In this document: piece after piece, positions 1-7,485 of the stretch
Layout of the letters: each line of letters opens with the position of its first letter
Position numbering within the stretch: position 1 is the first letter of the stretch
Origin: Vreelandella salicampi
GTDB taxonomy: Bacteria > Pseudomonadota > Gammaproteobacteria > Pseudomonadales > Halomonadaceae
Assembly: GCF_013415105.1 (NCBI RefSeq)
Contig: NZ_JACCDF010000021.1
Span: forward strand, 1 to 40,104
Length of the DNA: 40,104 bases
Direction: 5' to 3'
The notes under the pieces: model-generated
The model's database searches: none
The model's input: the letters and a program-made list of their open reading frames with translations, nothing else
Told to the model about the DNA's origin: nothing
Position numbers and translations under genes: made by a program

Positions 1-13
1 GTTGTCGGTATCC

Positions 14-106
14 CATACTCTGCTTCACTTTGGTCGGTAAGGCGGAGAGGGTACCGCTGCTGGCCCTCCTGCCTCTACCGTATGATCCAAAGTGCTGCAG
101 TTATTC
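14..106 (-). repeat. Long imperfect palindrome, probable attC of the SIR2 cassette
   Basis: Outer arms at 21-33 and 87-99 pair in 11 of 13 positions (TGCTTCACTTTGG against CCAAAGTGCTGCA). Inner arms at 35-51 and 64-80 pair with two bulges around a loop at 52-63. Read on the minus strand it starts GAATAAC, one base from the GTATAAC expected from the start of the SIR2 cassette, but its far end reads GTATGGG rather than GTTRRRY. It could be a degenerate terminal attC, or simply a transcription-terminating palindrome. Confidence 0.45.
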
Positions 107-172
107 TATGAATTCAGGAACTAGACTACGGTGAGGATCTAGTCTTTACTACTTTTCTATTTCTCCCCATAC

Positions 173-2977
173 TCAAATTGATGAAAAGTTTGGACGATCC
201 CTATGCCGTTCTATTAGATCGCTTAACTCTTTGTTTAGCTCTTCTATCGCGTCAATTCCTTTCTTATCTACTAAATATTGAGTTAAGCTTTTGAGCGAAT
301 ATAGCTGTGATGAAAACTTTTTTCCATCACGAAACTGTTCCAAATATTCATCTAGCTTAGCAACAGCTTCTGTTTCAAAATCTTTAAAACCCACTGCGAC
401 TGACCAAAGTTCAAACTCCCAATCATCTATGCCTTTCGTTTTGGGTTGAGAAATGACGCCCTCAATGAATTCCTTAATAATATTTCGAACATTATCGTTC
501 GAGATGTTAAAGATGCTGTAAAGCAGAGATCTAGAAAACCTACGCTGCTCTTCTGGTTCGTAGGTTTCAAGTTCAGACACCAGCCGGCGGACTCTGTCCT
601 TATCAGTGTATTCGCCTTTTACTACTCCAATATAACCGTATAAATTGTTTATAGATCCATTAAGTATCGCATGCTGATCCCAACCATGGGCTGTTTGGGA
701 AGTGATTTTGTCGATTACGGTGTTTAATATCTTTATCAAAACGTCAGTTTCAATCTCTCGCTCAAATAAATTATGTTGGTGTGCTAAAAATTCGTTTATT
801 GCCTCATAAGTCCCGATAGTTGTTGACCTACTAGCAATTAATCGGGAAAACTCACTCATAACTTTTGAAATATGAGTATCACTCAAATTGAGAAATGCAA
901 GTAATCGAACGCTGTTTTCAAACTTAGTTTCATGGCTATTGAATAAACTTCGATCTTGTATTAATCGATCTGTTAAGTTTGGCAAAACAGTAGAAATAAT
1001 CCATTCGGAACACTCATCACTCGCGTCTAGACGAAGTTGATTAGAATCTTCATTTTTAATAAATACGCTAAGCTCCGATTGAAGTTCTTTTGATGAGTAG
1101 AATTGGATGGCAGAGTAAAACTCATATTGATTGAGTTTTACTCTTTCTTTTACTGATTGACGGAGTATGGGAATCTTAACGAAGTCTCTCATAGCCGCTT
1201 TGTATGGTGCGTACTGATCAATCATTATGTGATTTTTCAATGCGAACATTAATAGGTTAATGTGTGTACAGGTTGGTTCATCTGCACTGTTGTTGAAGCT
1301 TATTCCTCCAGCTTTTATACTTTTAACGGCTTTGGTGAGATCAAGTAATTTTTTTGTGCACTCATTTGCTTTCTGATGAACGGAGTGCAGGGACAAAAAA
1401 TCATACAGGGCTTGATTCTTCTTTATCTCAGACCTTGGAAATTTAAAAAATTCATCTTGGAGCTCTACTTCCATTTCCTTTTCAAACTCGTTTCTCTGTT
1501 CTGTAGAAAAAGAGTACTTGAGCATCCATAAAATCGAGTTTTTGTTAAATAGCGCTATCAATAGGATCGAATATATTCGATGCCTTTTACAAGCTAGAAT
1601 CAGTTCAGAATTTTTCTTAAATGCTAATTCGTACTTACCATATTTATAGCTCTCATAAGATTCTGATGACAAAGATTTTATAAGATCATTACTTTTGCAT
1701 TCACATGCTGAAAAAGAGATATGTTCTCGATCTTGCTTTTCTAAGTCTTTAGCTGAATCGATTTTCTCGTTAACAAAGTACATGATTTTGCCGCTATCAT
1801 TATCATTGGGCAAAACGACACCTTTGATATTAGCTAGAGCTAAGATAGAAAGGACGTCCGTAAGTATTGAGTTTCTTAGATAAAATTTCTCTTTTTCATC
1901 TTCACGAAACAAGTCTATGCGAGATAGAATTTCCAAGAATTTTTCGTGAAGCGTCCTGGTGGTGTCGCTGTAGTCCGTGGTCAGTACACCTTGAGGATTG
2001 AATAACTCTAATATACTTAAGCCATCGTCATCGTAACGAAAGCCACAGTTTGTTATCGCTCCCCGTATTTGATTATGAGTTATTGAATTTAGCTGTTTTA
2101 GGTGTTTTATACGCTCGTATATGAAACTGATAACTTCCTGCTCATCGTCCGGGTCTACTGCTCTATCATCTTGAATGATAGATGTTAAAAAGGATTGAGT
2201 TAGCGCTGACCTTTTCTCTAAATGCGAAATTTTCTCAATAGAATAGCTTTCGCTATCTAGTACTAATGTGGTGATCCCATGATTTCTCAAGTAGCTTTCT
2301 TGAGGCTTGTCTATTTTGAAATTTACCAAATACATCGGAGGAGCTGAACTGGAATGACTTTGTATCCATTTCAGTATGTGTTTAAGGTTGATGTCGTTAT
2401 AGGAATACCCTAAAAAAAGAACTGTATGTGTTGAAAATATAGACTTGATGTAGTTTTCTATTAGCGGGAAATTTCTCGAATAATTTAGGTAGTCATCTTC
2501 TTTGAACACTATATTGTGATTTTTGAAATCACCATGGATTTTAATAAATTTATTCGGACTGGTTGAACTGACTAAGTCCTTGTCCGTGCATATCTTATCG
2601 TATAGATAGCCTTCCTGCTCTATTGCATTTTCAATGATGCAGTCCCAGTTTGTAGTTATTATTACACGGGGGCTCAACTCCAAAATCGTGCGATGTAAAC
2701 TCGATGGGTTGATGTCTTCAGGAAAATATTTCTTCAATGTTTGATTGTATGTCTGCCCTCCAAACTCAAGATAATATAGTTGAGCTAGTTTTAAATAATC
2801 TAGCTCTTCAGTTATCGATAAATCTGACTTTAGTTCAGTTATTAGATCACTCCACGAAGGCAAACCTATGTAATCAGTATCAGAGCTTTTTGATATACCT
2901 GCACCGACAAATATTGCTAATCTATCGTTTTCATTAGCTTGCTTTATGTTTTTAATATGAACATTTTGTGTGTGCAC
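173..2977 (-). CDS. SIR2-domain protein, probable anti-phage NADase (DSR-like)
   Basis: A 934-aa protein starting at a GTG with an AAGGA Shine-Dalgarno about 7 nt upstream. Residues 1 to about 260 form a SIR2-like domain: GAGIS at 25-29, TTNWD at 108-112, IHGD with the probable catalytic His at 148, and FLGYSYND at 188-195. The remaining about 670 residues show no motif I recognise and look helical, like the C-terminal sensor regions of defence-associated sirtuins. Members of that family deplete NAD+ when they sense phage proteins, causing abortive infection; that role here is inferred from architecture and size. The gene is AT-rich and lies inside a cassette bounded by attC-like sites, so it was probably acquired. 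It is far longer than a usual integron cassette gene. No partner such as a TIR, Argonaute/APAZ or HerA protein adjoins it. Confidence 0.85.
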   Translation of the reverse strand: MHTQNVHIKNIKQANENDRLAIFVGAGISKSSDTDYIGLPSWSDLITELKSDLSITEELDYLKLAQLYYLEFGGQTYNQTLKKYFPEDINPSSLHRTILELSPRVIITTNWDCIIENAIEQEGYLYDKICTDKDLVSSTSPNKFIKIHGDFKNHNIVFKEDDYLNYSRNFPLIENYIKSIFSTHTVLFLGYSYNDINLKHILKWIQSHSSSAPPMYLVNFKIDKPQESYLRNHGITTLVLDSESYSIEKISHLEKRSALTQSFLTSIIQDDRAVDPDDEQEVISFIYERIKHLKQLNSITHNQIRGAITNCGFRYDDDGLSILELFNPQGVLTTDYSDTTRTLHEKFLEILSRIDLFREDEKEKFYLRNSILTDVLSILALANIKGVVLPNDNDSGKIMYFVNEKIDSAKDLEKQDREHISFSACECKSNDLIKSLSSESYESYKYGKYELAFKKNSELILACKRHRIYSILLIALFNKNSILWMLKYSFSTEQRNEFEKEMEVELQDEFFKFPRSEIKKNQALYDFLSLHSVHQKANECTKKLLDLTKAVKSIKAGGISFNNSADEPTCTHINLLMFALKNHIMIDQYAPYKAAMRDFVKIPILRQSVKERVKLNQYEFYSAIQFYSSKELQSELSVFIKNEDSNQLRLDASDECSEWIISTVLPNLTDRLIQDRSLFNSHETKFENSVRLLAFLNLSDTHISKVMSEFSRLIASRSTTIGTYEAINEFLAHQHNLFEREIETDVLIKILNTVIDKITSQTAHGWDQHAILNGSINNLYGYIGVVKGEYTDKDRVRRLVSELETYEPEEQRRFSRSLLYSIFNISNDNVRNIIKEFIEGVISQPKTKGIDDWEFELWSVAVGFKDFETEAVAKLDEYLEQFRDGKKFSSQLYSLKSLTQYLVDKKGIDAIEELNKELSDLIERHRDRPNFSSI

Positions 2978-3067
2978 TCTAAAATCCTTTTGCTTTCTGA
3001 TGATTGAATTAATTCAGAGTTAGCCTTGTGTTCGCTTTTACTCGACAACGAGCACTATTTCGGTGCC

Positions 3068-3142
3068 GTATAACGCCCCGCATCACCAGTAATTTGCGGC
3101 GCGCAGCAGAGCAAATTATCCGAGTGCATGCGATTGTTACAT
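3068..3142 (-). other. attC recombination site of the 141-aa cassette
   Basis: A 75-bp site. On the minus strand it starts ATGTAAC (R'') and ends GTTATAC (R'). The L arms CGCATGCAC and GTGATGCG pair with one extrahelical G, the hallmark of attC bottom-strand folding. The central arms TAATTTGC and GCAAATTA pair perfectly. The R' deviates from GTTRRRY at one position. Confidence 0.75.
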
Positions 3143-3144
3143 GT

Positions 3145-3570
3145 TTAGCGATCATTCTCTTCTAGTTGCTTTATGGCCTCTTTGACTGCTTCTTCAATCT
3201 CAAAATCTGAATCTCGGACGATGTTTCCTTGGCTATATTCTTTTCCGCGCAGCTTTAACCTTAATCGTTGAATATCTTTTGCTATCGCAATAGCGCTATC
3301 TCTAAGCTTTGGATAATCTTTGATGAACTTATAAAGCGCAGATAATATTACCAAGATTTCAATTGTAACTACTAAACACCCGTATTCAGATGAAGTGTTA
3401 CCTACCTTGATCGCGCCTTGGAGCCATGACTTATCAATACGCGATTGAAACTCTTCTTTAACACAACTCTCTACATAAGAAATCTCTTCTTCTGTCAGTT
3501 GATGATCTAGCTCTTTAGGAAGAATTACCAAGATCGTAATTGATCCAATTTTTATTGTTTTCTCATTCAT
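3145..3570 (-). CDS. Hypothetical cassette protein, 141 aa
   Basis: I do not recognise this protein. It starts at an ATG with AAGG about 9 nt upstream and stops just before its attC, as cassette genes do. A hydrophobic stretch at about residues 63-83 (GCLVVTIEILVILSALYKFI) could be one membrane segment or a buried helix. It is followed by a basic region (residues about 84-112) and an acidic C-terminal helix rich in Glu and Lys. The N-terminal 60 residues are charged and include a TEEE segment. Base composition matches the SIR2 cassette rather than the core genome. It lies upstream of the SIR2 gene in transcription direction, so the two could be co-transcribed, but each is in its own cassette and a functional link is only a possibility. 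Confidence 0.7.
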   Translation of the reverse strand: MNEKTIKIGSITILVILPKELDHQLTEEEISYVESCVKEEFQSRIDKSWLQGAIKVGNTSSEYGCLVVTIEILVILSALYKFIKDYPKLRDSAIAIAKDIQRLRLKLRGKEYSQGNIVRDSDFEIEEAVKEAIKQLEENDR

Positions 3571-3602
3571 GCTCTAACCTTCATTTTGTATTTTGTTTGA
3601 CC

Positions 3603-3674
3603 ATGTAACGACCAGCTTCAGCGGTGGCGCGAGCGCGTAGCGCACGGGCCATCCGCTGCAAGCGCTTGTTGGGC
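3603..3674 (-). other. attC recombination site of the Nudix cassette
   Basis: A 72-bp site. On the minus strand it starts GCCCAAC (a perfect RYYYAAC R'') and ends GTTACAT (R', one deviation from GTTRRRY). The L arms GCTTGCAGCGG and CCGCTGAAGC pair with a single extrahelical G. It overlaps the last about 18 codons of the Nudix gene, which read through R''. Confidence 0.8.
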
Positions 3675-4067
3675 TTGTACACGCAACGACGCACCGCCAC
3701 TTACGTTGAACGCGTCTTCGATGCGCTCAACATGACGAGGTAGTGTGTTCAATGGAAGATCGCCTCTGTGGAAACATCGAATATCGTCGGCTTCATCGCT
3801 AAGGCGAATAGTGCCGCCCGTTCGAGTGCATAGAAAAGCAAACGCTACGGTTTCCTGTTCGGGCACAGAATAAACACCGATAAGGTGCTCAACTCTCACA
3901 ACCAAGCCCACTTCTTCCAGAGCTTCACGCTGTGCGGCTTTCCACGGCGCTTCCAGGCACTCAACTTTTCCACCAGGCAAGTTCCACGCATCAAAGTCTG
4001 TTCGATGACAAAGCAAAACCCGTGATGCATCGTCCATAATGACTGCGAATGCCCCGAGATTATGCAC
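3618..4067 (-). CDS. Nudix hydrolase (cassette gene, GTG start)
   Basis: The complete Nudix box runs from Gly33 to Leu55 (G33, E39, R47, E48, E51, E52, G54), so the metal-dependent nucleoside-diphosphate-X hydrolase fold should be active; the substrate cannot be told. The frame stays open upstream to an ATG at 4133, but I place the start at the GTG at 4065-4067. AAGGAG lies 7 nt upstream of it, and the cassette boundary GTTGGGC at 4086-4092 falls inside the longer frame. This gives a 149-aa protein of usual Nudix size. The C-terminus (QAQQALAADG and on) is encoded by the attC itself and is therefore probably non-functional extension. The gene is transcribed toward the two other cassettes. Confidence 0.85.
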   Translation of the reverse strand: MHNLGAFAVIMDDASRVLLCHRTDFDAWNLPGGKVECLEAPWKAAQREALEEVGLVVRVEHLIGVYSVPEQETVAFAFLCTRTGGTIRLSDEADDIRCFHRGDLPLNTLPRHVERIEDAFNVSGGASLRVQAQQALAADGPCATRSRHR

Positions 4068-4085
4068 CGTAAATCTCCTTAGTAA

Positions 4086-4092
4086 GCCCAAC
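4086..4092 (-). other. Left boundary of the first cassette (GTTGGGC core site)
   Basis: GTTGGGC on the minus strand matches GTTRRRY and is the exact complement of the Nudix attC R'' (GCCCAAC). It marks the insertion junction. The sequence before it (4093 and up) has no attC palindrome, so it is either an attI-like or a secondary recombination site. Confidence 0.6.
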
Positions 4093-4405
4093 AGTTTATT
4101 CATGCGCATGCGCGTTTTTCTGGGGAGCTCCACCTTGCTAAAGTATCATAATTTACTGATATAAAAGGGAAAATACCATTTTTCCCTCGTAAGGCTCGCT
4201 AGAAAAATGGGCATGCGCATAATCCTTTCTCATCATCTTTACAAATTGCGCATAAACATACAAAGATATTTTTTAAATCATTGTTTTTTAAAGTTTTTAT
4301 GAAGTTGTTCTCTGAAAAATGAGCATGTACCCCGCTGAGCGTGGTAGAAAAACGCGCAATTGCAGGTCGAAAAACGCTTTTCGTGTTCAAGGGAGTGAGC
4401 TTCGT
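4092..4405. other. AT-rich gene-free stretch between cassette array and permease
   Basis: I see no credible gene; two small overlapping frames here lack Shine-Dalgarno sequences and sensible composition. It holds an 8-bp stem-loop at 4166-4187 (AGGGAAAA / TTTTCCCT), which on the minus strand is followed by TTTAT and could be a weak terminator. A TATGAT-like -10 for minus-strand cassette transcription lies near 4147-4152. No integrase fragment is recognisable. Confidence 0.4.
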
Positions 4406-4446
4406 GAAAAAACAAAAGCGCCATCGGCTTTGTGCCGATAGCGCTT
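4406..4446 (-). terminator. Rho-independent terminator of the NCS1 permease
   Basis: The arms AGCGCCATCGGC and GCCGATAGCGCT (4417-4445) form a near-perfect stem with a short loop. On the minus strand it is followed by TTTTGTTTTTT. It lies 40 nt beyond the permease stop. Confidence 0.9.
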
Positions 4447-4484
4447 GTTCGAGTCGCTAAGCCGTCAACTACGGCCAAACCGTC

Positions 4485-5963
4485 TTAACTTGCCTTCTGC
4501 TCAGCATACGTGGGGGCTGTCTTAAACTGCCGCATCAACCCATAGTAGAACAGCCCGCCTAAGCCAGCACCAATCAGCCAGCCGTAGCCGCCTAGGCTGG
4601 ATAGGGCTGGAACTAACACGGTAGAAAGCGAGAACAGCGCTGCGGCGCCAAAGGCGATAAGGGCGCGGGTGTTCCAGCCGTTTACGTAGTAGTAGGCGCT
4701 GTCGGGCGCTGACGAGAATAGCTCCTGCATGTTTAAGTGCTGACGCTTAATCAGGTAGTAGTCGACCACGATAATGCCGTAGAAGGGCGCGACAACGGCC
4801 CCTAGCGCATTCACAAAGCCAGGAACGCCAATCTGGCTGATCACCGAGAGCCATAGCGCGCCGACAAAGAACGCAATCACCGCGGTAATCAGGCCGCCCA
4901 TCTTGAAGCTGATTTTGCTGGGAAACAGATTAGCCAGGTCGTAGGCGGGCGGAATGAAGTTGGCGACCAGGTTGATCCCCACTGTGGCAGCAAAGAAGGT
5001 CAGCGCGGCGATAATCGTCAGCGGTAGCGAATCCACACGCTCAACGATATCGGCGGGATTGGTCAGCGCCTCGCCAAACAGCACTAATGTGCCAGCGGTA
5101 ATAATCAGCGCGATAAACGAGAAAAACGCCACGTTAAGCGGCAAGCCCAAGAGATTGCCAAGCTTCATCTGGCGTTCGGTTTTCACAAAGCGGGTGAAAT
5201 CGCCGAAGTTAATCACCACCGCCGCGAAATACGCCACCATGGTGCCGACAATTGCCATAAAGGCGGCAATTGAGCTTCCGCTGGTTTCACCATCACCGCT
5301 AAAAATAGTGCCAATGGCGGGGATCAGTTCACTGCCCGCCTGGAACCAAACAATGACCATTAACACCAACATGACCACGTAGACCAGTGGGCCTGCCCAG
5401 TTTAGGAAGTGCTTGATGCGCTCAATCCCCTGCCAGAAAATCGCAATCTGAAACAGCCACACAATCACGAATGACACCCAGGCCACGCCAGAAAGCCCCA
5501 GAAAGGTACTACCACTGCCTTCGCCAATAAAGGCCGTAATCAGCAAAGAAACGGCCGTAGAGGCGAAGTAGGTCTGCACGCCGTACCAGAAAATCCCTAC
5601 GATGGCGCGCAGCATCGCAGGCAGGTTCGCGCCGCGAACCCCCATGCTGGCACGCACCATTACCGGAAAGGGAATGCCGTATTTAACGCTGGGTTTACCG
5701 GTGAGGTTGACTAAAAACATCACGATTACGCCCGCCAGAATAATCGCCGCCATTACCGCCCAGCCGTTTAGGCCGTAGGTTAAAAACAGCGACGCCGCCA
5801 GGGTGTAACCAAACAGGCTCTGGATGTCGTTAGACCAGACGTTAAAAATTTCAAATGCGCCCCAGTTACGATCCTGGGGTTTAAGTGGTGCGAGATCCTC
5901 GTTATACAGTGAGGGGTCGATGTGCTTAATATCTAACTCGTTTACGTCATTGCTCTCTTTCAT
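4485..5963 (-). CDS. NCS1-family permease, probable allantoin/hydantoin/nucleobase symporter
   Basis: A 492-aa multi-pass inner-membrane protein (about 12 hydrophobic segments) with the NCS1 N-terminal signature DRNWGAFEIFNVWSND at residues about 32-47. This is followed by the conserved GKPSVKYGIPFPVMVRAS loop near 90. Family members (PucI, Mhp1, PurP relatives) import purines, allantoin or hydantoins with Na+ or H+. The neighbouring racemase and puuE-allE-allA genes favour allantoin or a related ureide; the exact substrate is inferred. The ATG has GAGG about 9 nt upstream. It is the last gene of a minus-strand unit with the racemase and a broken small gene, and ends at a strong terminator. 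Confidence 0.9.
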   Translation of the reverse strand: MKESNDVNELDIKHIDPSLYNEDLAPLKPQDRNWGAFEIFNVWSNDIQSLFGYTLAASLFLTYGLNGWAVMAAIILAGVIVMFLVNLTGKPSVKYGIPFPVMVRASMGVRGANLPAMLRAIVGIFWYGVQTYFASTAVSLLITAFIGEGSGSTFLGLSGVAWVSFVIVWLFQIAIFWQGIERIKHFLNWAGPLVYVVMLVLMVIVWFQAGSELIPAIGTIFSGDGETSGSSIAAFMAIVGTMVAYFAAVVINFGDFTRFVKTERQMKLGNLLGLPLNVAFFSFIALIITAGTLVLFGEALTNPADIVERVDSLPLTIIAALTFFAATVGINLVANFIPPAYDLANLFPSKISFKMGGLITAVIAFFVGALWLSVISQIGVPGFVNALGAVVAPFYGIIVVDYYLIKRQHLNMQELFSSAPDSAYYYVNGWNTRALIAFGAAALFSLSTVLVPALSSLGGYGWLIGAGLGGLFYYGLMRQFKTAPTYAEQKAS

Positions 5964-6067
5964 CTTATGAGCCCTCAGGCTGGCAAATGGGGTTACTGGC
6001 TAAAATGTGCGGGCGGCCAGTGCGTTATGAGTCGGTAGGAGGTCAGGCCTGCGGGAATGGGGCCGGC

Positions 6068-6269
6068 TTACCACGAGATCGTCGAGAAAGAGAGCGCCGC
6101 CACAACGCCTACCGCTGTGGCGATGAGGAGTAGGGGCCATCAACAGTGAAACATAGGTGTTGTGCCCCATCATGCGGGTGTGCTGAGGGCCAGGGCTTAC
6201 TGGACCCGGTGCTTTTGGCCCGGTATCGGGCGGTTCTTCTGATACAAGCGCTGAGGTTGTAGTGCTCAT
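6068..6269 (-). pseudogene. Small single-TM protein with a +1 frameshift, upstream of the NCS1 permease
   Basis: The ATG at 6267-6269 is preceded by a good AGGA site. The frame encodes a Pro-rich soluble head ending TYVSLLMA, then turns into an arginine/histidine-rich tail that runs to 6000. Removing one C from the CCCC run (GGGG at 6133-6136 on the plus strand) restores a 66-residue protein. Its C-terminus then becomes a clean membrane helix (LLLIATAVGVVAALSFSTI) and stops at 6068. This is strong evidence for a real small membrane gene carrying a one-base insertion or a sequencing error. I do not recognise the family. Its position just before the permease suggests a transporter-associated peptide. 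Confidence 0.6.
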
Positions 6270-6303
6270 GTTGTCGTCCTCGCAAGATTATCGACTTTAT
6301 TGA

Positions 6304-6324
6304 TTCCCGATGAGGTATCGGGAA
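6304..6324 (-). other. Intercistronic stem-loop
   Basis: TTCCCGAT and ATCGGGAA form an 8-bp perfect stem with a 5-nt loop in the 150-bp gap between the racemase and the small gene. There is no U-tract on the minus strand, so it is more likely an RNA-stability or processing element than a terminator. The rest of the gap (6325-6419) is a T-rich run without other visible signals. Confidence 0.4.
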
Positions 6325-6419
6325 ACGCTTGCGGCTTGGCGTGCTAACGGACGTTTTTTTAAAGCTGTTTCTAAGCTTTTGTTATTCGATATTTTTTGAG
6401 TCGTTATTTTTTTGAGCTT

Positions 6420-7175
6420 TTATGGCTTGATCGGTAGATCAAGATCAGAAAGCCCGGAAAACTTACCGGTAAAGGCTTTGGGCCGTGGGTAGGCAAGGTC
6501 ACCATGCTTGCTGGTATGTAACCCTAAACTGGCCAGCGATTCCGCCAGCTTCAGCGCGGCGGTGACACCTTCTATGACCGGCAGGCCGACCTCGTTGCTG
6601 ATCTCCTGAGTCATATTCGCCATGCCGCCGCAGCCTAAAACGATGGCGCCAATGCTATCCTCGTCCCGGGCGCGGCAGCACTCTTCCACTATGCGGGTAA
6701 ACGCCGTTTGAGGATGGTGTTCAATATCCAGCACCGGTATTTCAGCGGCACGGATACGACGGCAGTGCTGACGAAAACCGTACTGTTCCAACAGGTGCTC
6801 AGCGATAATGCCGGTACGGCTCAACGTTGTGACGACGGAAAAACGGGTGCTCACCAGCGTGGCCAAATGAAAGGCGGCTTCGGCAATGCCAATCACCGGC
6901 GCACGCGTTAGCTCCCGCGCTGCGAGTAAGCCTGGGTCGCCAAAACAGGCGACCACATAAGCATCAATATCGCCTTCTCGTTCGCCTTTGAGGACTTCTT
7001 CAGCAACCCCCACCGCACTGATGGCTTCATCAAAATGGCTTTCGATAGAAACAGCGCCTGATTCGGGCTGGGATGCGCTAACGATGGTGCCCACGGCTGC
7101 CTTCTGTTGCGCTACCAGACGCATCGCAGCGGTCATGGAGGCCGTAGTGTTGGGGTTAATAATGCGTACATGCAT
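6420..7175 (-). CDS. hpxA: Asp/Glu/hydantoin racemase family, probable allantoin racemase
   Basis: A 251-aa cytosolic protein starting at the second in-frame ATG (7173-7175), which places the conserved VRIINPNTT strand at the N-terminus; the longer frame to 7199 adds only eight non-conserved residues. The two catalytic cysteines of the family are seen: Cys77 in ACFGDPG and Cys182 in LGCGGM. Members interconvert enantiomers of hydantoins or of allantoin, and the puuE neighbour favours allantoin, so the hpxA symbol rests on context. It is the first gene of the minus-strand unit with the NCS1 permease. A TTGTATACAA operator sits 36 nt upstream of the start. Confidence 0.85.
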   Translation of the reverse strand: MHVRIINPNTTASMTAAMRLVAQQKAAVGTIVSASQPESGAVSIESHFDEAISAVGVAEEVLKGEREGDIDAYVVACFGDPGLLAARELTRAPVIGIAEAAFHLATLVSTRFSVVTTLSRTGIIAEHLLEQYGFRQHCRRIRAAEIPVLDIEHHPQTAFTRIVEECCRARDEDSIGAIVLGCGGMANMTQEISNEVGLPVIEGVTAALKLAESLASLGLHTSKHGDLAYPRPKAFTGKFSGLSDLDLPIKP

Positions 7176-7210
7176 AGTGAATAGCTCTATGGCGAACAAT
7201 GTCGATCATC

Positions 7211-7220
7211 TTGTATACAA
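7211..7220 (-). promoter_or_regulatory. TTGTATACAA operator upstream of the racemase unit
   Basis: A perfect 10-bp palindrome, the first of three identical copies in the window, all in front of ureide or uptake genes. The TNGTNNACNA form resembles GntR-family (FadR/FCD) operators. On the minus strand its flank reads CTATTTTTTGTATACAA, similar to the second copy. No GntR gene is present here. Confidence 0.7.
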
Positions 7221-7405
7221 AAAATAGAGTGATTATCAGCCTGACGCAAGTAGCCAAACGGCAATTCGTGATAGAAATGGCGGCTATGCATCTTGACCAA
7301 TTGTTCAGGATTCAAGGGGTTAGCGATTTTTTACGCTGAGAAACACCATTCGCATCAGGGGATTAGCCATTGACCGCGTTGCGGTTGGTTATGAATGCCG
7401 CTATT
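7221..7405. other. Divergent intergenic region between racemase and puuE
   Basis: This gap holds the promoters of both divergent units. Apart from the two TTGTATACAA sites at its edges I see no gene, no sigma-54 motif with correct GG-N10-GC spacing and no hairpin. A GATAAT-like -10 for the racemase occurs near 7232-7237 on the minus strand. Confidence 0.4.
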
Positions 7406-7415
7406 TTGTATACAA
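7406..7415 (+). promoter_or_regulatory. TTGTATACAA operator upstream of puuE
   Basis: Second exact copy of the palindrome, 70 nt before the puuE ATG, with flank CTATTTTGTATACAAATAAT. Its spacing is consistent with binding within the core promoter or the early transcribed region. Confidence 0.7.
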
Positions 7416-7485
7416 ATAATTTTCGGTATCGCTGGGCTACTTACTCGCCAGTGATGAGCCAGAGATAGGACTATAGGAGCTACGT

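Larger units (their letters stand above)
14..4091 (-). mobile_element. Integron-type gene cassette array (three cassettes, no integrase seen)
   Basis: Three minus-strand genes (SIR2, 141-aa unknown, Nudix) each end in a site with attC architecture. The cassette junctions are internally consistent: the 141-aa cassette begins TTACAT and its own R'' is ATGTAAC; the Nudix cassette begins TTGGGC and its own R'' is GCCCAAC. Inferred cassettes are 3609-4091, 3074-3608 and about 100-3073. The block is clearly AT-richer than the flanking metabolic genes. No intI gene is present on either strand, so it fits a CALIN (attC cluster lacking integrase) or cassettes placed at a secondary site. The array may continue to the left of the window. 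Confidence 0.7.

Noticed and set aside
4199..4478. Two short overlapping minus-strand frames before the cassette array
   Set aside because: They cross the permease terminator, lack Shine-Dalgarno sequences and show no plausible protein features.
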